DNA from: Canibacter oris
Lineage (GTDB): Bacteria; Actinomycetota; Actinomycetes; Actinomycetales; Microbacteriaceae
Assembly: GCF_014197205.1 (NCBI RefSeq)
Contig: NZ_JACIFD010000004.1
Location: 62,001 to 126,000 of the forward strand
Direction of reading: 5' to 3'
Length of the DNA stretch: 64,000 bases
The translations under genes and the position numbers were made by a program. This document shows positions 9,053 to 19,143 of this stretch, one piece after another (position 1 is the first letter of the stretch; every line of letters starts with the position of its first letter). Under the pieces are notes generated by a model. That model was not told the origin of the DNA. It did no database searches and saw only the letters and a list, made by a program, of their open reading frames with translations.

Positions 9053-10156
9053 ATGCTTGATCAAGATTTTGCGGCGCAGATTAAAACCCTCAGACAAACC
9101 CATGCGGATATCGCGCAGGTCATTGATGTGGCTGCCCTGCGGGCGGAAATCACTGACCTGGAGCAGCAGGCAGCTGACCCTGAGCTGTGGAATGATCAAG
9201 CGCGGGCGCAGCAGGTGACCAGCGCGCTGAGTTACGCCAAGGCGAAACTACAGAAGATTGACGCGGTCGCGGCGCGACTTGACGATCTGGAAGTTTTGGT
9301 GGAGCTGGCGGTTGAGGCCGCAGACGCTGCCACCATTGCAGAAGCGGAAAAAGAGCTTGGGGCGATCCACACCGCAGTAAATGAGCTAGAGGTGCAAACG
9401 CTGCTCTCAGGAGAGTACGATGAGTGCGCCGCGGTGATGACGATCCGCTCCGGAGCCGGCGGTGTCGATGCTGCCGACTTTGCGGAGATGCTGCAGCGGA
9501 TGTATCTGCGGTACGGTGAGCGCAATAATTACCGCACCACCGTGATGGAAACCAGCTACGCCGAAGAAGCGGGCATCAAGTCGACCACAATCGAGTTTGA
9601 TGCGCCGTACGCTTTCGGGGCGCTGTCGGTGGAGTCAGGCACGCATCGCTTGGTGCGCATGAGCCCGTTTAATTCACAGGGCAAACGGCAGACCAGTTTT
9701 GCCGCGGTCGAGGTGATTCCGCTGCTACCGGAAGCGGAGGCTGTGGAAATTCCGGAGAGCGATATTCGCGTTGATGTTTACCGCTCCTCGGGGCCTGGCG
9801 GGCAGTCAGTTAACACGACAGATTCAGCGGTGCGCATCACCCACCTGCCAACCGGCATCGTGGTCGCAATGCAAAATGAGAAAAGCCAGCTGCAAAACCG
9901 TGCCGCGGCGATGCGGGTGCTGCAGTCGCGGCTGCTGGTGCTGCAGCGCGAGGCAGAGGCTGCGAAGAAAAAGGAGCTCGCCGGCAACATCACCGCCAGC
10001 TGGGGAGACCAGATGCGCAGCTATGTTTTGGCGCCGTATCAGATGGTGAAGGATCTGCGCACCGAGTATGAGGTGAACAATCCGCAGCAGGTTTTCGATG
10101 GTGGTATCGACGGGTTTATCTCTGCGGGTATTAAGTGGCGCGCCCAGCAAAGCTGA
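9053..10156 (+). CDS. prfB: Peptide chain release factor 2
   Basis: RF2 releases peptides at UGA and UAA codons. The tripeptide anticodon SPF is at residues 204-206 and the catalytic GGQ at residues 249-251 ([10 protein letters not shown]). The length of 367 residues is normal. The reading frame is intact from its ATG: there is no in-frame UGA or programmed +1 frameshift near codon 25, the common state in actinobacteria. It is followed by ftsE after 67 bases, the usual actinobacterial order. Confidence 0.96.
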   Translation: MLDQDFAAQIKTLRQTHADIAQVIDVAALRAEITDLEQQAADPELWNDQARAQQVTSALSYAKAKLQKIDAVAARLDDLEVLVELAVEAADAATIAEAEKELGAIHTAVNELEVQTLLSGEYDECAAVMTIRSGAGGVDAADFAEMLQRMYLRYGERNNYRTTVMETSYAEEAGIKSTTIEFDAPYAFGALSVESGTHRLVRMSPFNSQGKRQTSFAAVEVIPLLPEAEAVEIPESDIRVDVYRSSGPGGQSVNTTDSAVRITHLPTGIVVAMQNEKSQLQNRAAAMRVLQSRLLVLQREAEAAKKKELAGNITASWGDQMRSYVLAPYQMVKDLRTEYEVNNPQQVFDGGIDGFISAGIKWRAQQS

Positions 10157-10223
10157 GAATATCTGCCAGATAGCGCGCGGCACGCCGCTGAAAACCTGGT
10201 GAGGGCGTAAAGTCGTAAGCACC

Positions 10224-11489
10224 ATGATCACATTCAGCAATGTAACTAAACGCTATCGCGGCACTAAAAAGCCCGCGTTAGATAATGTGTCGCTGCAAAT
10301 TGACCGCGGTGAATTCGTGTTCATCGTGGGTTCTTCGGGCTCAGGCAAGTCGAGCTGTCTGCGTCTGATGCTGCGCGAGGATCAGGCAACCGGCGGGCAG
10401 GTGCACGTGCTGGGCCACGACCTCAGTAAACTTTCAAGCCGCAAGGTACCGCTGTTCCGCCGCAATCTGGGGATGGTTTTCCAGGACTTTAGGCTGCTGC
10501 AGAACAAGAACGTGTACGAGAATGTGGCGTTTTCGCTGCAGGTGATCGGCAAATCTCGCGGTTTTATTCAGGAAGCGGTGCCGGATGTGCTGCAGACCGT
10601 GGGGCTCGCGGGTAAGGAGAAGCGATACCCGCATGAGCTTTCCGGTGGCGAGCAGCAGCGCGTGGCGATTGCGCGTGCGGTTGTTAATAAGCCCGCAATT
10701 TTGCTTGCTGACGAGCCGACCGGAAACTTGGATCCCGCAACCAGCCTCGGGATTATGCAGTTGCTGCAGGAAATTAATGCTGCGGGCACCACGATTGTGA
10801 TGGCGACGCACGAGGCGGCGTTTGTGGATATCATGCGGCAGCGTGTGATTGAGCTCTCCGAAGGTGTTGTGGTGCGTGATGAGCAGAGCGGCGGCTATGG
10901 TGAAACTGCTTCGATTCCGTTGGAGGATCTGCGCAAGGCCGGGCTGCGTGCCCCGCTGCGGGTGACGACAGAGACCGTTGCGAAGACGCTGAACCCGGCT
11001 GCGGTGCCGGCTATGGACAGTTCCGACGCGGGTATCGCGGGTGCTGCCGCGGCCGGTGCTGCCGCGGCCGGCGTTGCCGCTGCCGGCGCTGTGGCTGATG
11101 ACGGTGCTGCTGCGGGTGCTGTGGCGGCAGCGGGAGCGGAGACTGAACCAGCGACTGATGCTGCTGCGGCAGCGGCGCTACCGGAGGTTACTCCCGCCGA
11201 GCAGACCGGGTTTAATCCGGAGTTTATTGACACTGAGTATGTGAACTCGGTGCTTGCTGAAGCAGCCGGGGGAGACATCGAACAGGATATTTTGACCCCG
11301 TCAGAACCGTTACTCGATGTCGCAGAAAGCGCCGAGCCAGAGGTAGCAGCGGCTGATCCAATCGCAGCACAGGAGCAGGCATTAGCAGACCTGTTAAACG
11401 CTGACGCGACCGCAGTTGCGGGCATTGCGGAGCGCCTGGGGCTTGAAGACACCGCTGAGGGCGATGAAGAAGTGGGGCCGGTTAAATGA
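10224..11489 (+). CDS. ftsE: Cell-division ATPase FtsE with long Ala-rich C-terminal extension
   Basis: ABC-type ATPase of the FtsEX complex, which activates peptidoglycan hydrolases at the septum. The core of about 229 residues is canonical: Walker [10 protein letters not shown] near residues 36-44, the FtsE-like [17 protein letters not shown], signature LSGGEQQ at 139-145 and Walker B ILLADE at 159-164. FtsE normally ends there, but this protein runs on about 190 residues. First comes a linker ([13 protein letters not shown]), then GAAAAGAAAAG-like Ala/Gly repeats, then an acidic Ala/Glu-rich stretch ending EEVGPVK. Its stop overlaps ftsX by ATGA. The extension is GC-rich and low in complexity, but its frame is kept open to the ftsX start. 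Confidence 0.94.
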   Translation: MITFSNVTKRYRGTKKPALDNVSLQIDRGEFVFIVGSSGSGKSSCLRLMLREDQATGGQVHVLGHDLSKLSSRKVPLFRRNLGMVFQDFRLLQNKNVYENVAFSLQVIGKSRGFIQEAVPDVLQTVGLAGKEKRYPHELSGGEQQRVAIARAVVNKPAILLADEPTGNLDPATSLGIMQLLQEINAAGTTIVMATHEAAFVDIMRQRVIELSEGVVVRDEQSGGYGETASIPLEDLRKAGLRAPLRVTTETVAKTLNPAAVPAMDSSDAGIAGAAAAGAAAAGVAAAGAVADDGAAAGAVAAAGAETEPATDAAAAAALPEVTPAEQTGFNPEFIDTEYVNSVLAEAAGGDIEQDILTPSEPLLDVAESAEPEVAAADPIAAQEQALADLLNADATAVAGIAERLGLEDTAEGDEEVGPVK

Positions 11490-12400
11490 GATTCTCTTTT
11501 GTGATTGGCGAGGTTTTCCGTGGGCTGCGCCGTAACTTCTCGGTTGTCACCTCAGTGGTTTTGGTGACTTTCGTGTCGCTCACTTTCGTGGGTGCTGCGA
11601 TTTTGATGCAGCTGCAGGTGCAGCAGATGAAAAACTACTGGTATGATCGCGCCGAGGTTGCGATTTACATGTGCACCGCCTTTGATCAGAGCGCCACATG
11701 TGCGGGAGCAGACGCTGATGCTGAACAGCTCGCGGCGGTTGAAAATGAGCTGAAATCAACGGTTTTGGCAGACCACATTGAAAGCTATACTTTTGTGGAT
11801 CACGAAACCGCATACGCAGAGTTTGTGAAGCAGTTTGAGGGTAACCCGGTGGTTGATATCACCCGCCCAGAACAGCTGAATCAAACCTTCTGGGTGAAAC
11901 TGAAAGACCCGAGCCGGTCGGAGATTGTAACCGAGGCGTTTACCGGGAAACCGGGCGTGCAAAGCGTGTCTGATCAACGGGCGCTGCTCGATAGTATTTT
12001 TGTGTTCTTGGCAATTGCCAGCTACACCGCGATTGGTATCGCGGCGCTGATGCTGGTGGCGGCGATGCTGTTGATTTCAACCACGATTCGCCTCTCCGCT
12101 TTCAGTAGGCGCCGTGAAATCGCGATTATGCGACTGGTGGGAGCCTCGAACCGGTTTATTCAAACCCCGTTTATTCTGGAGGGTATCGTGGCGGCGCTGC
12201 TCGGCGCGATTCTGGCGAGTGTTGCAACGCTGGCGATTGTGCGGTTCTTTGTGCAGGACGTGCTGACCACGGCGATGCCGTTCACAAGTTATATTACGGT
12301 CACACAGGCGCTCATCGTGCCGCCGATTCTTATCGGGGTGAGCATCCTGCTCGCGGGTGCCGCAGCAAAAGTTGCGATTACCCGCTACCTCAAGGTATAA
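11486..12400 (+). CDS. ftsX: Cell-division permease-like protein FtsX
   Basis: Membrane partner of FtsE; its extracytoplasmic domain contacts wall-hydrolase activators. The length of 304 residues is typical. A cytoplasmic N-terminus ([17 protein letters not shown]) leads to TM1. A periplasmic/external domain of about 130 residues contains two cysteines ([15 protein letters not shown]). Three C-terminal TM segments follow, with the FtsX loop [18 protein letters not shown]. The start overlaps ftsE by four bases. Downstream are repeats and a T-rich hairpin before smpB. Confidence 0.95.
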   Translation: MRFSFVIGEVFRGLRRNFSVVTSVVLVTFVSLTFVGAAILMQLQVQQMKNYWYDRAEVAIYMCTAFDQSATCAGADADAEQLAAVENELKSTVLADHIESYTFVDHETAYAEFVKQFEGNPVVDITRPEQLNQTFWVKLKDPSRSEIVTEAFTGKPGVQSVSDQRALLDSIFVFLAIASYTAIGIAALMLVAAMLLISTTIRLSAFSRRREIAIMRLVGASNRFIQTPFILEGIVAALLGAILASVATLAIVRFFVQDVLTTAMPFTSYITVTQALIVPPILIGVSILLAGAAAKVAITRYLKV

Positions 12401-12420
12401 ATAAAAGCTATGCTTGATGC

Positions 12421-12536
12421 TGTGCACTGCGGCCGCTGGCTGCGGTGCACAAGCTTTTACTGCGGTGCGCAACGTTTACTGTGGTGCATAAGCGCTTGCC
12501 GCGTGCGCAAGCGTTCCAGGCAAGCGAAATTTTTTA
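12421..12536 (+). repeat. Imperfect tandem repeats and hairpins between ftsX and smpB
   Basis: Three imperfect units of about 19-20 bases start at 12440, 12460 and 12479, each with the core CTGyGGTGCryAA. They are preceded by the inverted repeat TGTGCAC (12421-12427) / GTGCACA (12445-12451). A further inverted pair, GCTTGCC (12493-12499) and GGCAAGC (12519-12525), is followed by GAAATTTTTT, which would work as the terminator of ftsEX. The rest has no reading frame. Confidence 0.55.
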
Positions 12537-12579
12537 AACTGTAAATGACACCTCGAAGGTGACGAGAAAGGAGTGGCAG

Positions 12580-13059
12580 ATGTCAAAGCAAACGCCAGGT
12601 GAAAAACTGATTGCGTCAAATAAAAAAGCGCGGCACGAGTACCACATTCTCGACACCTACGAGGCGGGAATGGTGCTCACCGGCAGCGAGGTGAAATCGC
12701 TGCGCGAAGGGCGCGCGTCGCTCACTGACGGTTATGTTTTCATTGAAAACGGTGAAGCCTGGCTAGACGCGGCATATATTCCCGAGTACCTTAACGGCAC
12801 CTGGACGAACCACGTCCCGCGGCGCAAGCGCAAACTGTTGCTGCACCGGCACGAGATTGCGAAGCTGTGGCAAAAAACTCGCGACAGTGGCGTCACCATT
12901 GTGCCGCTGAAGCTGTACTTCCTGGACGGACGCGTCAAAGTTGAGATTGCGCTGGCGCGCGGTAAGAAAGAGTATGACAAGCGGCAAACCATCAGGGAGC
13001 GGCAGGACAAGCTGGAGGCTGAGCGAGCGATGCGCAGCCGCAATAGGCTCGGAGAGTAG
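12580..13059 (+). CDS. smpB: SsrA-binding protein SmpB
   Basis: RNA-binding partner that delivers tmRNA to stalled ribosomes. It has 159 residues from the ATG at 12580, chosen because AAAGGAG lies 7 bases upstream and [21 protein letters not shown]-like sequence is the family N-terminus. An in-frame GTG seven codons earlier is less likely. OB-fold motifs [19 protein letters not shown] and the basic tail ([13 protein letters not shown]) are clear. The tmRNA gene itself follows 181 bases downstream. Confidence 0.96.
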   Translation: MSKQTPGEKLIASNKKARHEYHILDTYEAGMVLTGSEVKSLREGRASLTDGYVFIENGEAWLDAAYIPEYLNGTWTNHVPRRKRKLLLHRHEIAKLWQKTRDSGVTIVPLKLYFLDGRVKVEIALARGKKEYDKRQTIRERQDKLEAERAMRSRNRLGE

Positions 13060-13240
13060 CTGCCTGCGGGGCTGATCCACCTGCGGCGTAATAGGCTCTG
13101 CAAAGACCCTGATTTCAGCCTCCGCGGCTTGCGCAAAGTGGTGCCCGGGTGCTATATTTAGAAGCTACGCTTAAGCGTTAGAACTTTGACAACATAATAT
13201 TTAGGTTGAAACTACCCGAGTATTGTGTTGTGCAAAATCC

Positions 13241-13611
13241 GGGGCCGATCGGTTTCGACACGTTGATTTGAGACTGTGAGAAGCGTGCCGAGAATGCAAG
13301 TCATCTCGTAAACGTGCTTGCAAAAAATAGGTGCAAACTCTAAACGCGCCGACTTCGCACTTGCTGCTTAAGCAGGGCGGTTAAAAAGTCCGTCACCCGT
13401 GGGTTCGTCTTCGCCCCGCGGCTGGCGTCATCTTAGAAGACTAGCTGCTGCGTCGCGCCTCAGGGCGCAGCGGGACTTTTCACTGCGGCTGGGTCTGTCG
13501 TCCAAGGTGTTCGTAACAATGGACGGGATCGAGCAAAACGTCTAACGAACTACGCACGTAGAAGGCACAGAATCATCAACGTGGACCCGGGTTCGATTCC
13601 CGGCGGCTCCA
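13241..13611 (+). ncRNA. ssrA: Transfer-messenger RNA (tmRNA)
   Basis: The 5' end GGGGCCG pairs with CGGCTCC at the 3' end (7 bp with one G-U), forming the alanyl acceptor stem. GATCGGTTTCGACAC after the 5' strand and GGTTCGATTCCCGGC before the 3' strand are the conserved D-like and T-arm regions. CCA is not encoded (the next bases are CTT after the discriminator A). The tag frame starts at GCA 13333 and ends at TAA 13371, giving ANSKRADFALAA, with the conserved ALAA degradation signal. Pseudoknot regions fill the rest. smpB lies directly upstream. Confidence 0.96.
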
Positions 13612-13742
13612 CTTTGTAAGTGAATAACAATAACACTGGACTGCTCTGGGGGAGCCAAGTCGATTTTTCCTGGTTGTTGAGCTGTCGGGCACTAAAAGAG
13701 TGTTTTATCGTCTTTTCTTGCGTCCGCAACGGTGATACAACA

Positions 13743-14105
13743 TCACGCTGAGCGTAGGACCTTCTCCAACGCTTTACCACGAGCCAACTCGTCAACGAGC
13801 TTGTCTAGCCAACGCACCTTCTGCATCAGTGGATCCTCGATATCCTCGACACGCACACCGCACACAACACCGGTGATTAAAGCGCATGCAGGGTTCATCT
13901 GCGGAGCCTGCGCGAAGAACGTTTCGTAATCAGCTTCGGCAGCAATCTGTGCTTCCAGCTCCGCCTGTGAATAGCCGGTCAGCCAGGTGATCACAGTATC
14001 TAATTCAGCTTTCGCGCGGCCCTTACGCTGGGCCTTCGCCAAAAGCAGGGGGTAGACCGTAGAAAACTTCATACGGTAAACCCGAGCGATACGATCAACA
14101 GCCAT
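13743..14105 (-). CDS. DUF2200 family protein
   Basis: A 120-residue soluble protein. The start [19 protein letters not shown] and the motifs TGYSQAELE, then [37 protein letters not shown] in parts, match the widespread DUF2200 family, whose function is unknown. It is read toward the 3' end of tmRNA. No membrane segment or signal peptide is seen. It is probably monocistronic, because the next minus-strand gene ends 139 bases upstream. Confidence 0.82.
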   Translation of the reverse strand: MAVDRIARVYRMKFSTVYPLLLAKAQRKGRAKAELDTVITWLTGYSQAELEAQIAAEADYETFFAQAPQMNPACALITGVVCGVRVEDIEDPLMQKVRWLDKLVDELARGKALEKVLRSA

Positions 14106-14244
14106 AAGCTAATTTTAGCGCGTGCGTCGCAAGTGTCGTTCCGGGTTCACCGCACTAGCACAGCTCCGAGTCTGCTGTACGCTCGGTTGGCACTTTGCTT
14201 GCTTTCTGTTGGTGTTTAGTTTTGGGCGATAAGGGTAAACCGCT

Positions 14245-15000
14245 CTACCGTTCTTGGTCCCAGAACCCCGATGTGCCCAGCACCATGACTACGCCGTCAA
14301 TGACGCCGCCCGGCACTGGCGGCTTGGCAACATCTGCCGGAATCGCCACAGCCACTTTAAAACCGCAATCCACAATCGCCCGATACCAGTTAGCGTTTGC
14401 CAGTTGATTGGTTTTCAGCTCCACTGACTCGATAACACCCGTAAACATTGCAAACGGCTGCACTTCATTCTCGTCAATCTCGCCGCTGGCAAGGGAGAAA
14501 AGTGATGGGCAAAGCACGAACTGGCTCCCGGTCGGGAAGCCTTCTGCCGTCTGCGCTTTGCTCTGCTCCCACTCGGCTTCGCTCTCGAACAGCTTGAACT
14601 CAACAGCAGCAGCGCCTAACGAATAGTTGCTGAACTCAGCCAGCTTGCCCGAAGCCTTATACTCATATGTGGGGTAGCAATGGGTGTCATCAACATGCGC
14701 AATCAGTCGCGTGTAAAGCTCGCCCTCGATATAAATATCCAGCAGCGCGCAAGCCGGGTGCAAAAGATATGCCTTGACTTCATAGCCGCCAACGCCGTCA
14801 ATCGACACAACAGTGTAGGGGTTGCTGCCCTCGTAAACAAACAAGCCGAGCTTAGCGCCGCTCGGGTCATCATAACGGCCCACCGCATCGTATGGCCCAA
14901 TGTTATTTACTGTCGGGATTTCTTTGGTGACGACGAGATCCATCATTTCATCCCAGTCAGCAAAATCGAACCCGAGAGCGTGCAGGTCTGGTGAAATCAT
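14245..15000 (-). CDS. Conserved-looking hypothetical protein, 251 residues
   Basis: I do not recognise a characterised family. The protein is acidic and soluble, with no signal peptide or membrane segment. The N-terminal half looks like alternating strands (DAVGRYDDPSGAKLGLFVYE, then YTVVSIDGVGGYEVKAYLLHP). The C-terminal half contains MFTGVIESVELKTNQL and a Gly-rich end, GGVIDGVVMVLGTSGFW. The frame has codon use like its neighbours, so it is probably a real gene. No Shine-Dalgarno sequence is obvious before the ATG. It is divergent from the TPR gene. Confidence 0.65.
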   Translation of the reverse strand: MISPDLHALGFDFADWDEMMDLVVTKEIPTVNNIGPYDAVGRYDDPSGAKLGLFVYEGSNPYTVVSIDGVGGYEVKAYLLHPACALLDIYIEGELYTRLIAHVDDTHCYPTYEYKASGKLAEFSNYSLGAAAVEFKLFESEAEWEQSKAQTAEGFPTGSQFVLCPSLFSLASGEIDENEVQPFAMFTGVIESVELKTNQLANANWYRAIVDCGFKVAVAIPADVAKPPVPGGVIDGVVMVLGTSGFWDQER

Positions 15001-15132
15001 GGTTTTATTATTTCACAGGCGGGGTGTTTGCAGAACTGCTGATCCACAATTATTACTTGCTTTTTGGTATTCTCGCTAGAGGCGCTTGGAGCGCAATTTG
15101 AGACGCGGACACAGATTGGAGTTTATGCGGCG

Positions 15133-15597
15133 ATGTGGCACATTGACTACGAAACACTAAAACCGGTGATTACTGATGAGGCCGAGTTTAGGCGCGAGCA
15201 CGCAGCTGATCCGCTGTTAGACGAAATTGTTTTGCTGTGGATCGGCCAGCCGCAGCAAGCCCTGCACGGCATCAGAGATTTTCTCTCACGTCACCCCGAG
15301 AGTAAACGCGCCCGGGCGCTGATGGCTGATGCGCTGCGTGACTTAAACGATTTTGCGGGAGCCACAGAAATTTACACTGAGTTGGTGCGCGCGGCAAAGC
15401 ATCCGCTTGAAGCAGCCACCTACACGCAGCACCTGGGCAAAGTTTATTTCTGTTGTGGTGATATCGCGCAGGCGAAAGAGTGTTTTCAGCGGGCGCTTGA
15501 TTGCAGAATCAGCAACAATGCGCCGCAAGACCTTATCGACTCTAGCCAGCTCGCTGTAAATCGAGCCGATGAGTTGCTAGACGGGAGTAAAAGTTAG
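15133..15597 (+). CDS. Tetratricopeptide-repeat protein
   Basis: A helical-repeat protein of 154 residues from the ATG at 15133, or 177 from a TTG at 15064. GGAG lies about 11 bases before the ATG and favours it weakly. Two to three TPR-like units are visible: LSRHPESKRARALMADALRDLNDFAGATEIYTELV in parts, then TYTQHLGKVYFCCGDIAQAKECFQRAL. The family generally mediates protein-protein contacts. The small tetratrico_5-like layout resembles orphan TPR proteins of unknown role. Confidence 0.75.
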   Translation: MWHIDYETLKPVITDEAEFRREHAADPLLDEIVLLWIGQPQQALHGIRDFLSRHPESKRARALMADALRDLNDFAGATEIYTELVRAAKHPLEAATYTQHLGKVYFCCGDIAQAKECFQRALDCRISNNAPQDLIDSSQLAVNRADELLDGSKS

Positions 15598-15699
15598 TTT
15601 CAGCACCTCCAGTGCTGCGGTTGCGGGCTCGCTGGGGCGGGTGTAATATCTCGTTTCAAGCAGCTGTTTGCTGCCTTCACAATACAAAGTAGTGTCGAT

Positions 15700-16566
15700 A
15701 TGGCTGGAATACTCTTTTCGTTAGCTGCCGCGTTTGCTTGGGGAGCATCGGAGTTTCTGGGCGGGATGCAGTCAAAAAGCAGCAGGGTGCTTACCGTGCT
15801 GTGGATATCCTCCGTCGGCGCACTGCTTGTGGGCGCCGTTTTAGTGCTTGTGCATGGTGCCCCACCACCTCCGGTTACAGAGATTTGGCCTGCTATCCCG
15901 GCAGGAGTGCTGTCGGTAACATCGCTGGTTTTTATTTATCGGGCAATCGCTATCGGCCCAGCTATTGTGGTTTTGCCAACAGCTGCGGGAGCGGCAGTCA
16001 TCCCGATTATTTGGGGTTTTATCACCGGAGCCCCGCTCAGCATCGTGCCGTTGCTTGCTTGTATTCTGGCTTTGGGCGGCTCGCTGCTTGCAAGCGGTGT
16101 CGCCGAGTTTACTAAATTGTCGGACTCAGAAAAACAGCGCATGAAAATCTCGCTGCCATATGCGCTGTTCGCGTCGGTGCTGGTTGGTGCGTATTTTATT
16201 CTAAGCAAAGCAGCCAGCGAGGTTGATCCTTATTGGACAGTCACCATCGCCAGAATCGCAGATTTTGTGGTTGTTTCGGGGGCGATCCTTGTGGTGCGTG
16301 TGTTTCGTAAACCAAAACCAGGGCAGCTGCACGGCAAAGCGTTGCTGATAGCTGGCATGGCGGGTGTGACAGATATTATCGCGGAACTCAGTTATGCGCT
16401 GGCGAGCATCAGTATCCACACCGGTATCGCGGCGGTTGTGTCTTCGATGTATCCTGCGGTCACTATCCTGTTGGCTTTGCTGTTTTGGAAAGAGATCCCA
16501 AGCCGAATTCAAACCGTTGGGCTGCTTGTGGCGCTTATTGGAGTCGGTGTGCTGGCGAGCATTTAG
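15700..16566 (+). CDS. EamA/DMT-family transporter
   Basis: A membrane protein of 288 residues with about ten hydrophobic segments arranged as two EamA repeats. The first starts at GILFSLAAAFAWGASEFLGG; the second has the conserved end VSSMYPAVTILLALLFWKEIPSRIQ, followed by a last TM (LLVALIGVGVLA). DMT transporters export or import small metabolites such as amino acids, nucleotides or drugs; the substrate cannot be told from sequence. It stands alone between the TPR gene and convergent sdaA. Confidence 0.88.
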   Translation: MAGILFSLAAAFAWGASEFLGGMQSKSSRVLTVLWISSVGALLVGAVLVLVHGAPPPPVTEIWPAIPAGVLSVTSLVFIYRAIAIGPAIVVLPTAAGAAVIPIIWGFITGAPLSIVPLLACILALGGSLLASGVAEFTKLSDSEKQRMKISLPYALFASVLVGAYFILSKAASEVDPYWTVTIARIADFVVVSGAILVVRVFRKPKPGQLHGKALLIAGMAGVTDIIAELSYALASISIHTGIAAVVSSMYPAVTILLALLFWKEIPSRIQTVGLLVALIGVGVLASI

Positions 16567-16643
16567 GCAGCAGATTTTTGTGGTGGATCAGCGGGCCCGG
16601 CACAGCTCGCCGCTGCTACCGCGCCGCTGCTACCGCGCCGCCG

Positions 16644-18047
16644 CTAGCACTCCACCACGTTTACGGCAAGCCCGCCGAGCGAGGTCTCCTTGTACTTGCG
16701 TTTCATGTCAAGCCCGGTGTCGCGCATGGTTTTAATCGCCTGATCTAAGGTCACCAGGTGGGTGCCGTCGCCAACCAGCGCCAGGCGTGCCGCGGTGATA
16801 GCTTTCACCGAGGCGATAGCGTTGCGTTCAATGCACGGCACCTGCACGAGCCCGCCCACCGGGTCGCAGGTGAGGCCAAGATTGTGTTCTAAGCCGATTT
16901 CGGCCGCGTTTTCAACCTGCTGGGGGGATCCACCAAGCACCGCACACAGGCCAGCCGCGGCCATCGCACAAGCTGACCCGACCTCTGCCTGACACCCCAG
17001 CTCAGCGCCGGAAATCGAGGCGTTGCGTTTAAGCAGTGAGCCGACCGCTCCTGCGGTGAGCAGAAACTCGATAACCCGCTCCGTGGTTTCGGTGCCGTCG
17101 TCTAAAAACCGCACATAGTAGTGCAGCACTGCGGGGATAATGCCGGCAGCACCGTTAGTGGGAGCCGTGACCACCCGCCCGCCGGAAGCGTTTTCTTCAT
17201 TGACGGCTAGAGCGTAAAGGCTGACCCAGTCCATCGCGGTCAGCGGGTCTGCTTTTTTCGCGCCAATAACCGTTCTGCCGGTGTCTGCGGCCGCTGCCGC
17301 CTCGCTAGCGGTTTGCGGGGTGTGGATCTCTCCTGCCAGCAGTTGCTGATACAGCTGCGGGGCGCGGCGCTTCACCCGCAGCGAGCCGGGCAGAAGTTCC
17401 TCAGTGCGTGTGCAACCGTTGTAAACACACTCTTGCATTACCTGCCAGACAGCCAGCAGGTGTTTACGCACCGCGGCTTCTGGGTGCGCAGCCAGCTCGT
17501 TTGCCAGCGCGATTTGGGCGATTGACTTCCCTGTGGCGGCGCAGTGTTCGAGCAATTCCTCGGCGAGATTAAACGGATATGGTTCGTGGATCTCGGCAGT
17601 CTCTGCGGGAGGTTTCCCAAGATCCTCAGCGCGCACAATAAAACCACCACCGATTGAGTAAAACTCTGCGGTGTAAAGTTCGTGGCCGGAAGCGTCAGCG
17701 GCGACGAAACGCATCCCGTTGGGGTGCCCCGGCATTTGTTGCCTGCCTAGCAGGGTGATTTCGACATCCCAGTCGAAGGGTGGCTGCGGGTTTTGCAGCA
17801 GCACAGGGTCAATAGTTTCTGGTTCGTGTTCGCCAAGGCCGGCCATCACGGCAGTGTCTGAGCCGTGCCCGCGCCCTGTTGCGCCAAGCGAGCCAAACAG
17901 CCCGCACCAGACGCGCGCGGTGGTGTCAAAAAGCTCTAGGCGGCGCAGGTCAGAGACAAACTCCCGGGCTGCGCGCATCGGGCCGACGGTGTGTGAAGAT
18001 GATGGCCCGACCCCGATTGAAAACATATCTAAGACGCTTAATGACAT
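16644..18047 (-). CDS. sdaA: L-serine ammonia-lyase (one-chain, iron-sulfur)
   Basis: Deaminates L-serine to pyruvate and ammonia with a [4Fe-4S] cluster. The start at 18047 gives [20 protein letters not shown], the usual N-terminus, with AGGAGG just upstream; longer in-frame starts exist to 18092. The beta domain ([17 protein letters not shown]) is followed by a catalytic alpha domain. Cluster cysteines lie in [13 protein letters not shown] and [15 protein letters not shown]. The C-terminus [15 protein letters not shown] is also standard. It is monocistronic, convergent with the EamA gene and divergent from the SDR gene. Confidence 0.95.
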   Translation of the reverse strand: MSLSVLDMFSIGVGPSSSHTVGPMRAAREFVSDLRRLELFDTTARVWCGLFGSLGATGRGHGSDTAVMAGLGEHEPETIDPVLLQNPQPPFDWDVEITLLGRQQMPGHPNGMRFVAADASGHELYTAEFYSIGGGFIVRAEDLGKPPAETAEIHEPYPFNLAEELLEHCAATGKSIAQIALANELAAHPEAAVRKHLLAVWQVMQECVYNGCTRTEELLPGSLRVKRRAPQLYQQLLAGEIHTPQTASEAAAAADTGRTVIGAKKADPLTAMDWVSLYALAVNEENASGGRVVTAPTNGAAGIIPAVLHYYVRFLDDGTETTERVIEFLLTAGAVGSLLKRNASISGAELGCQAEVGSACAMAAAGLCAVLGGSPQQVENAAEIGLEHNLGLTCDPVGGLVQVPCIERNAIASVKAITAARLALVGDGTHLVTLDQAIKTMRDTGLDMKRKYKETSLGGLAVNVVEC

Positions 18048-18253
18048 CATCCCTCCTTGGCTCATGATTGCGGCTTCGCAACTATCCTCCATAACTCTAC
18101 CAGGGAGCAGTAGTTGCTGTTGCGAGAGCGGGGTGCTGGATATGCTCGGGGTTGCTGCAGCATTATTGTAAGGATATTTTAGTAAGATTGTGGAGTATTT
18201 TGATGGTGTAAAAGCTTTTCAAGTTGCGCGTGATAAATTGCAAGGAGTGGGCA

Positions 18254-19081
18254 ATGGTTGCTGAGGTTTTGGAGCATGCGCGAGTTGTCATTACTGGTGC
18301 AGCTAGCGGTTTGGGTGCTTTATTTGCGAAATTTGCTGCTGCATCGGGTGCTAGCAAAATAGTGCTGCTAGATGTGAATGAGGACGCCCTTGCAGAGTTT
18401 TCGCAGCAGCTGCGCGCGGTTTCTAAGGCAGAGCTTATTACCTACTGTGTTGACTTGGCTGACACAGCTCAGCTGGAGTCTGTAGCTGCCAATATTTTAA
18501 GGGACTGCGGCGGTGTAGATGTGCTAGTGAATAACGCCGGCGTGGTGTTTGCGGCACCTTTCTGGGAGCATTCTGTGGCGCAAATAAACACCACTATGGC
18601 GGTAAACACTTATGCGCCGATGCTGCTGACTCAAGCGCTGTTGCCTGTGATGCTGGCAGATGTGGATCGGCCAAAGCGTATTTTAAATATTGCCTCTGCG
18701 GCGGGTACACTGGCTAACCCGAATATGAGTGTATACGCTGCCTCCAAATGGGCGATGATTGGGTGGAGCGACTCCTTGCGGTTGGAGCTGAAAAAATTTG
18801 GAAAGCAGCATGTGCGGGTGACAACTTTTTGCCCAAGCTATATTGCGACAGGAATGTTCGCGGGCGCAAAAGGGCCGTTGTTGACACCAATCATGACTCC
18901 AGAAGTTGCAGCGAAAGCTGCCTGGGAAGGGATGCTCTCCGGTAAACCATATGTGTTAAAACCATGGACGGTAAAGTTTGCGATGATTTTGCGCGGGATA
19001 CTTCCTACCGCAGCTTGGGATTTTATCGCCGGGAGGATATTTAAGGTTTACAACTCAATGGATAATTTTAAGGGTCGCTAG
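18254..19081 (+). CDS. Short-chain dehydrogenase/reductase
   Basis: Classical SDR of about 275 residues. The start at 18254 is supported by AAGGAG six bases upstream. Rossmann motif TGAASGLG near residue 15, NNAGVV near residue 90, catalytic Ser in LNIASAAG and YAASK with the catalytic Tyr and Lys are all present. A C-terminal hydrophobic portion (WTVKFAMILRGILPTAAWDF) is like that of membrane-associated SDRs acting on lipids or retinol-like substrates. NAD(P) preference and substrate are unknown. The base composition is slightly richer in A+T than the housekeeping genes. Confidence 0.9.
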   Translation: MVAEVLEHARVVITGAASGLGALFAKFAAASGASKIVLLDVNEDALAEFSQQLRAVSKAELITYCVDLADTAQLESVAANILRDCGGVDVLVNNAGVVFAAPFWEHSVAQINTTMAVNTYAPMLLTQALLPVMLADVDRPKRILNIASAAGTLANPNMSVYAASKWAMIGWSDSLRLELKKFGKQHVRVTTFCPSYIATGMFAGAKGPLLTPIMTPEVAAKAAWEGMLSGKPYVLKPWTVKFAMILRGILPTAAWDFIAGRIFKVYNSMDNFKGR

Positions 19082-19143
19082 TATTTCTTACAGAAATTTA
19101 ATTTTGCGAAAATTCAATATTTAGAGAGCAGAGCAGGAAAGGC

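Noticed and set aside
9053-9150. Programmed frameshift in prfB
   Set aside because: The frame is continuous from the ATG through the whole of RF2, with no in-frame UGA near codon 25.
11041-11244. Alternative frames in the Ala-rich part of ftsE
   Set aside because: They come from GC-rich repeat sequence; only the FtsE frame continues to the ATGA overlap with ftsX.
13186-13226. A sigma-70-type promoter for tmRNA (TTGACA at 13186 and TATTGT at 13221)
   Set aside because: The distance between the two boxes is 29 bases, too long for one promoter; no convincing pair was found, so it was not listed.
13550-13795. An 81-codon minus-strand frame over the 3' end of tmRNA
   Set aside because: It is antisense to the conserved tmRNA end and to the 3' part of the DUF2200 gene, and contains no family motif.
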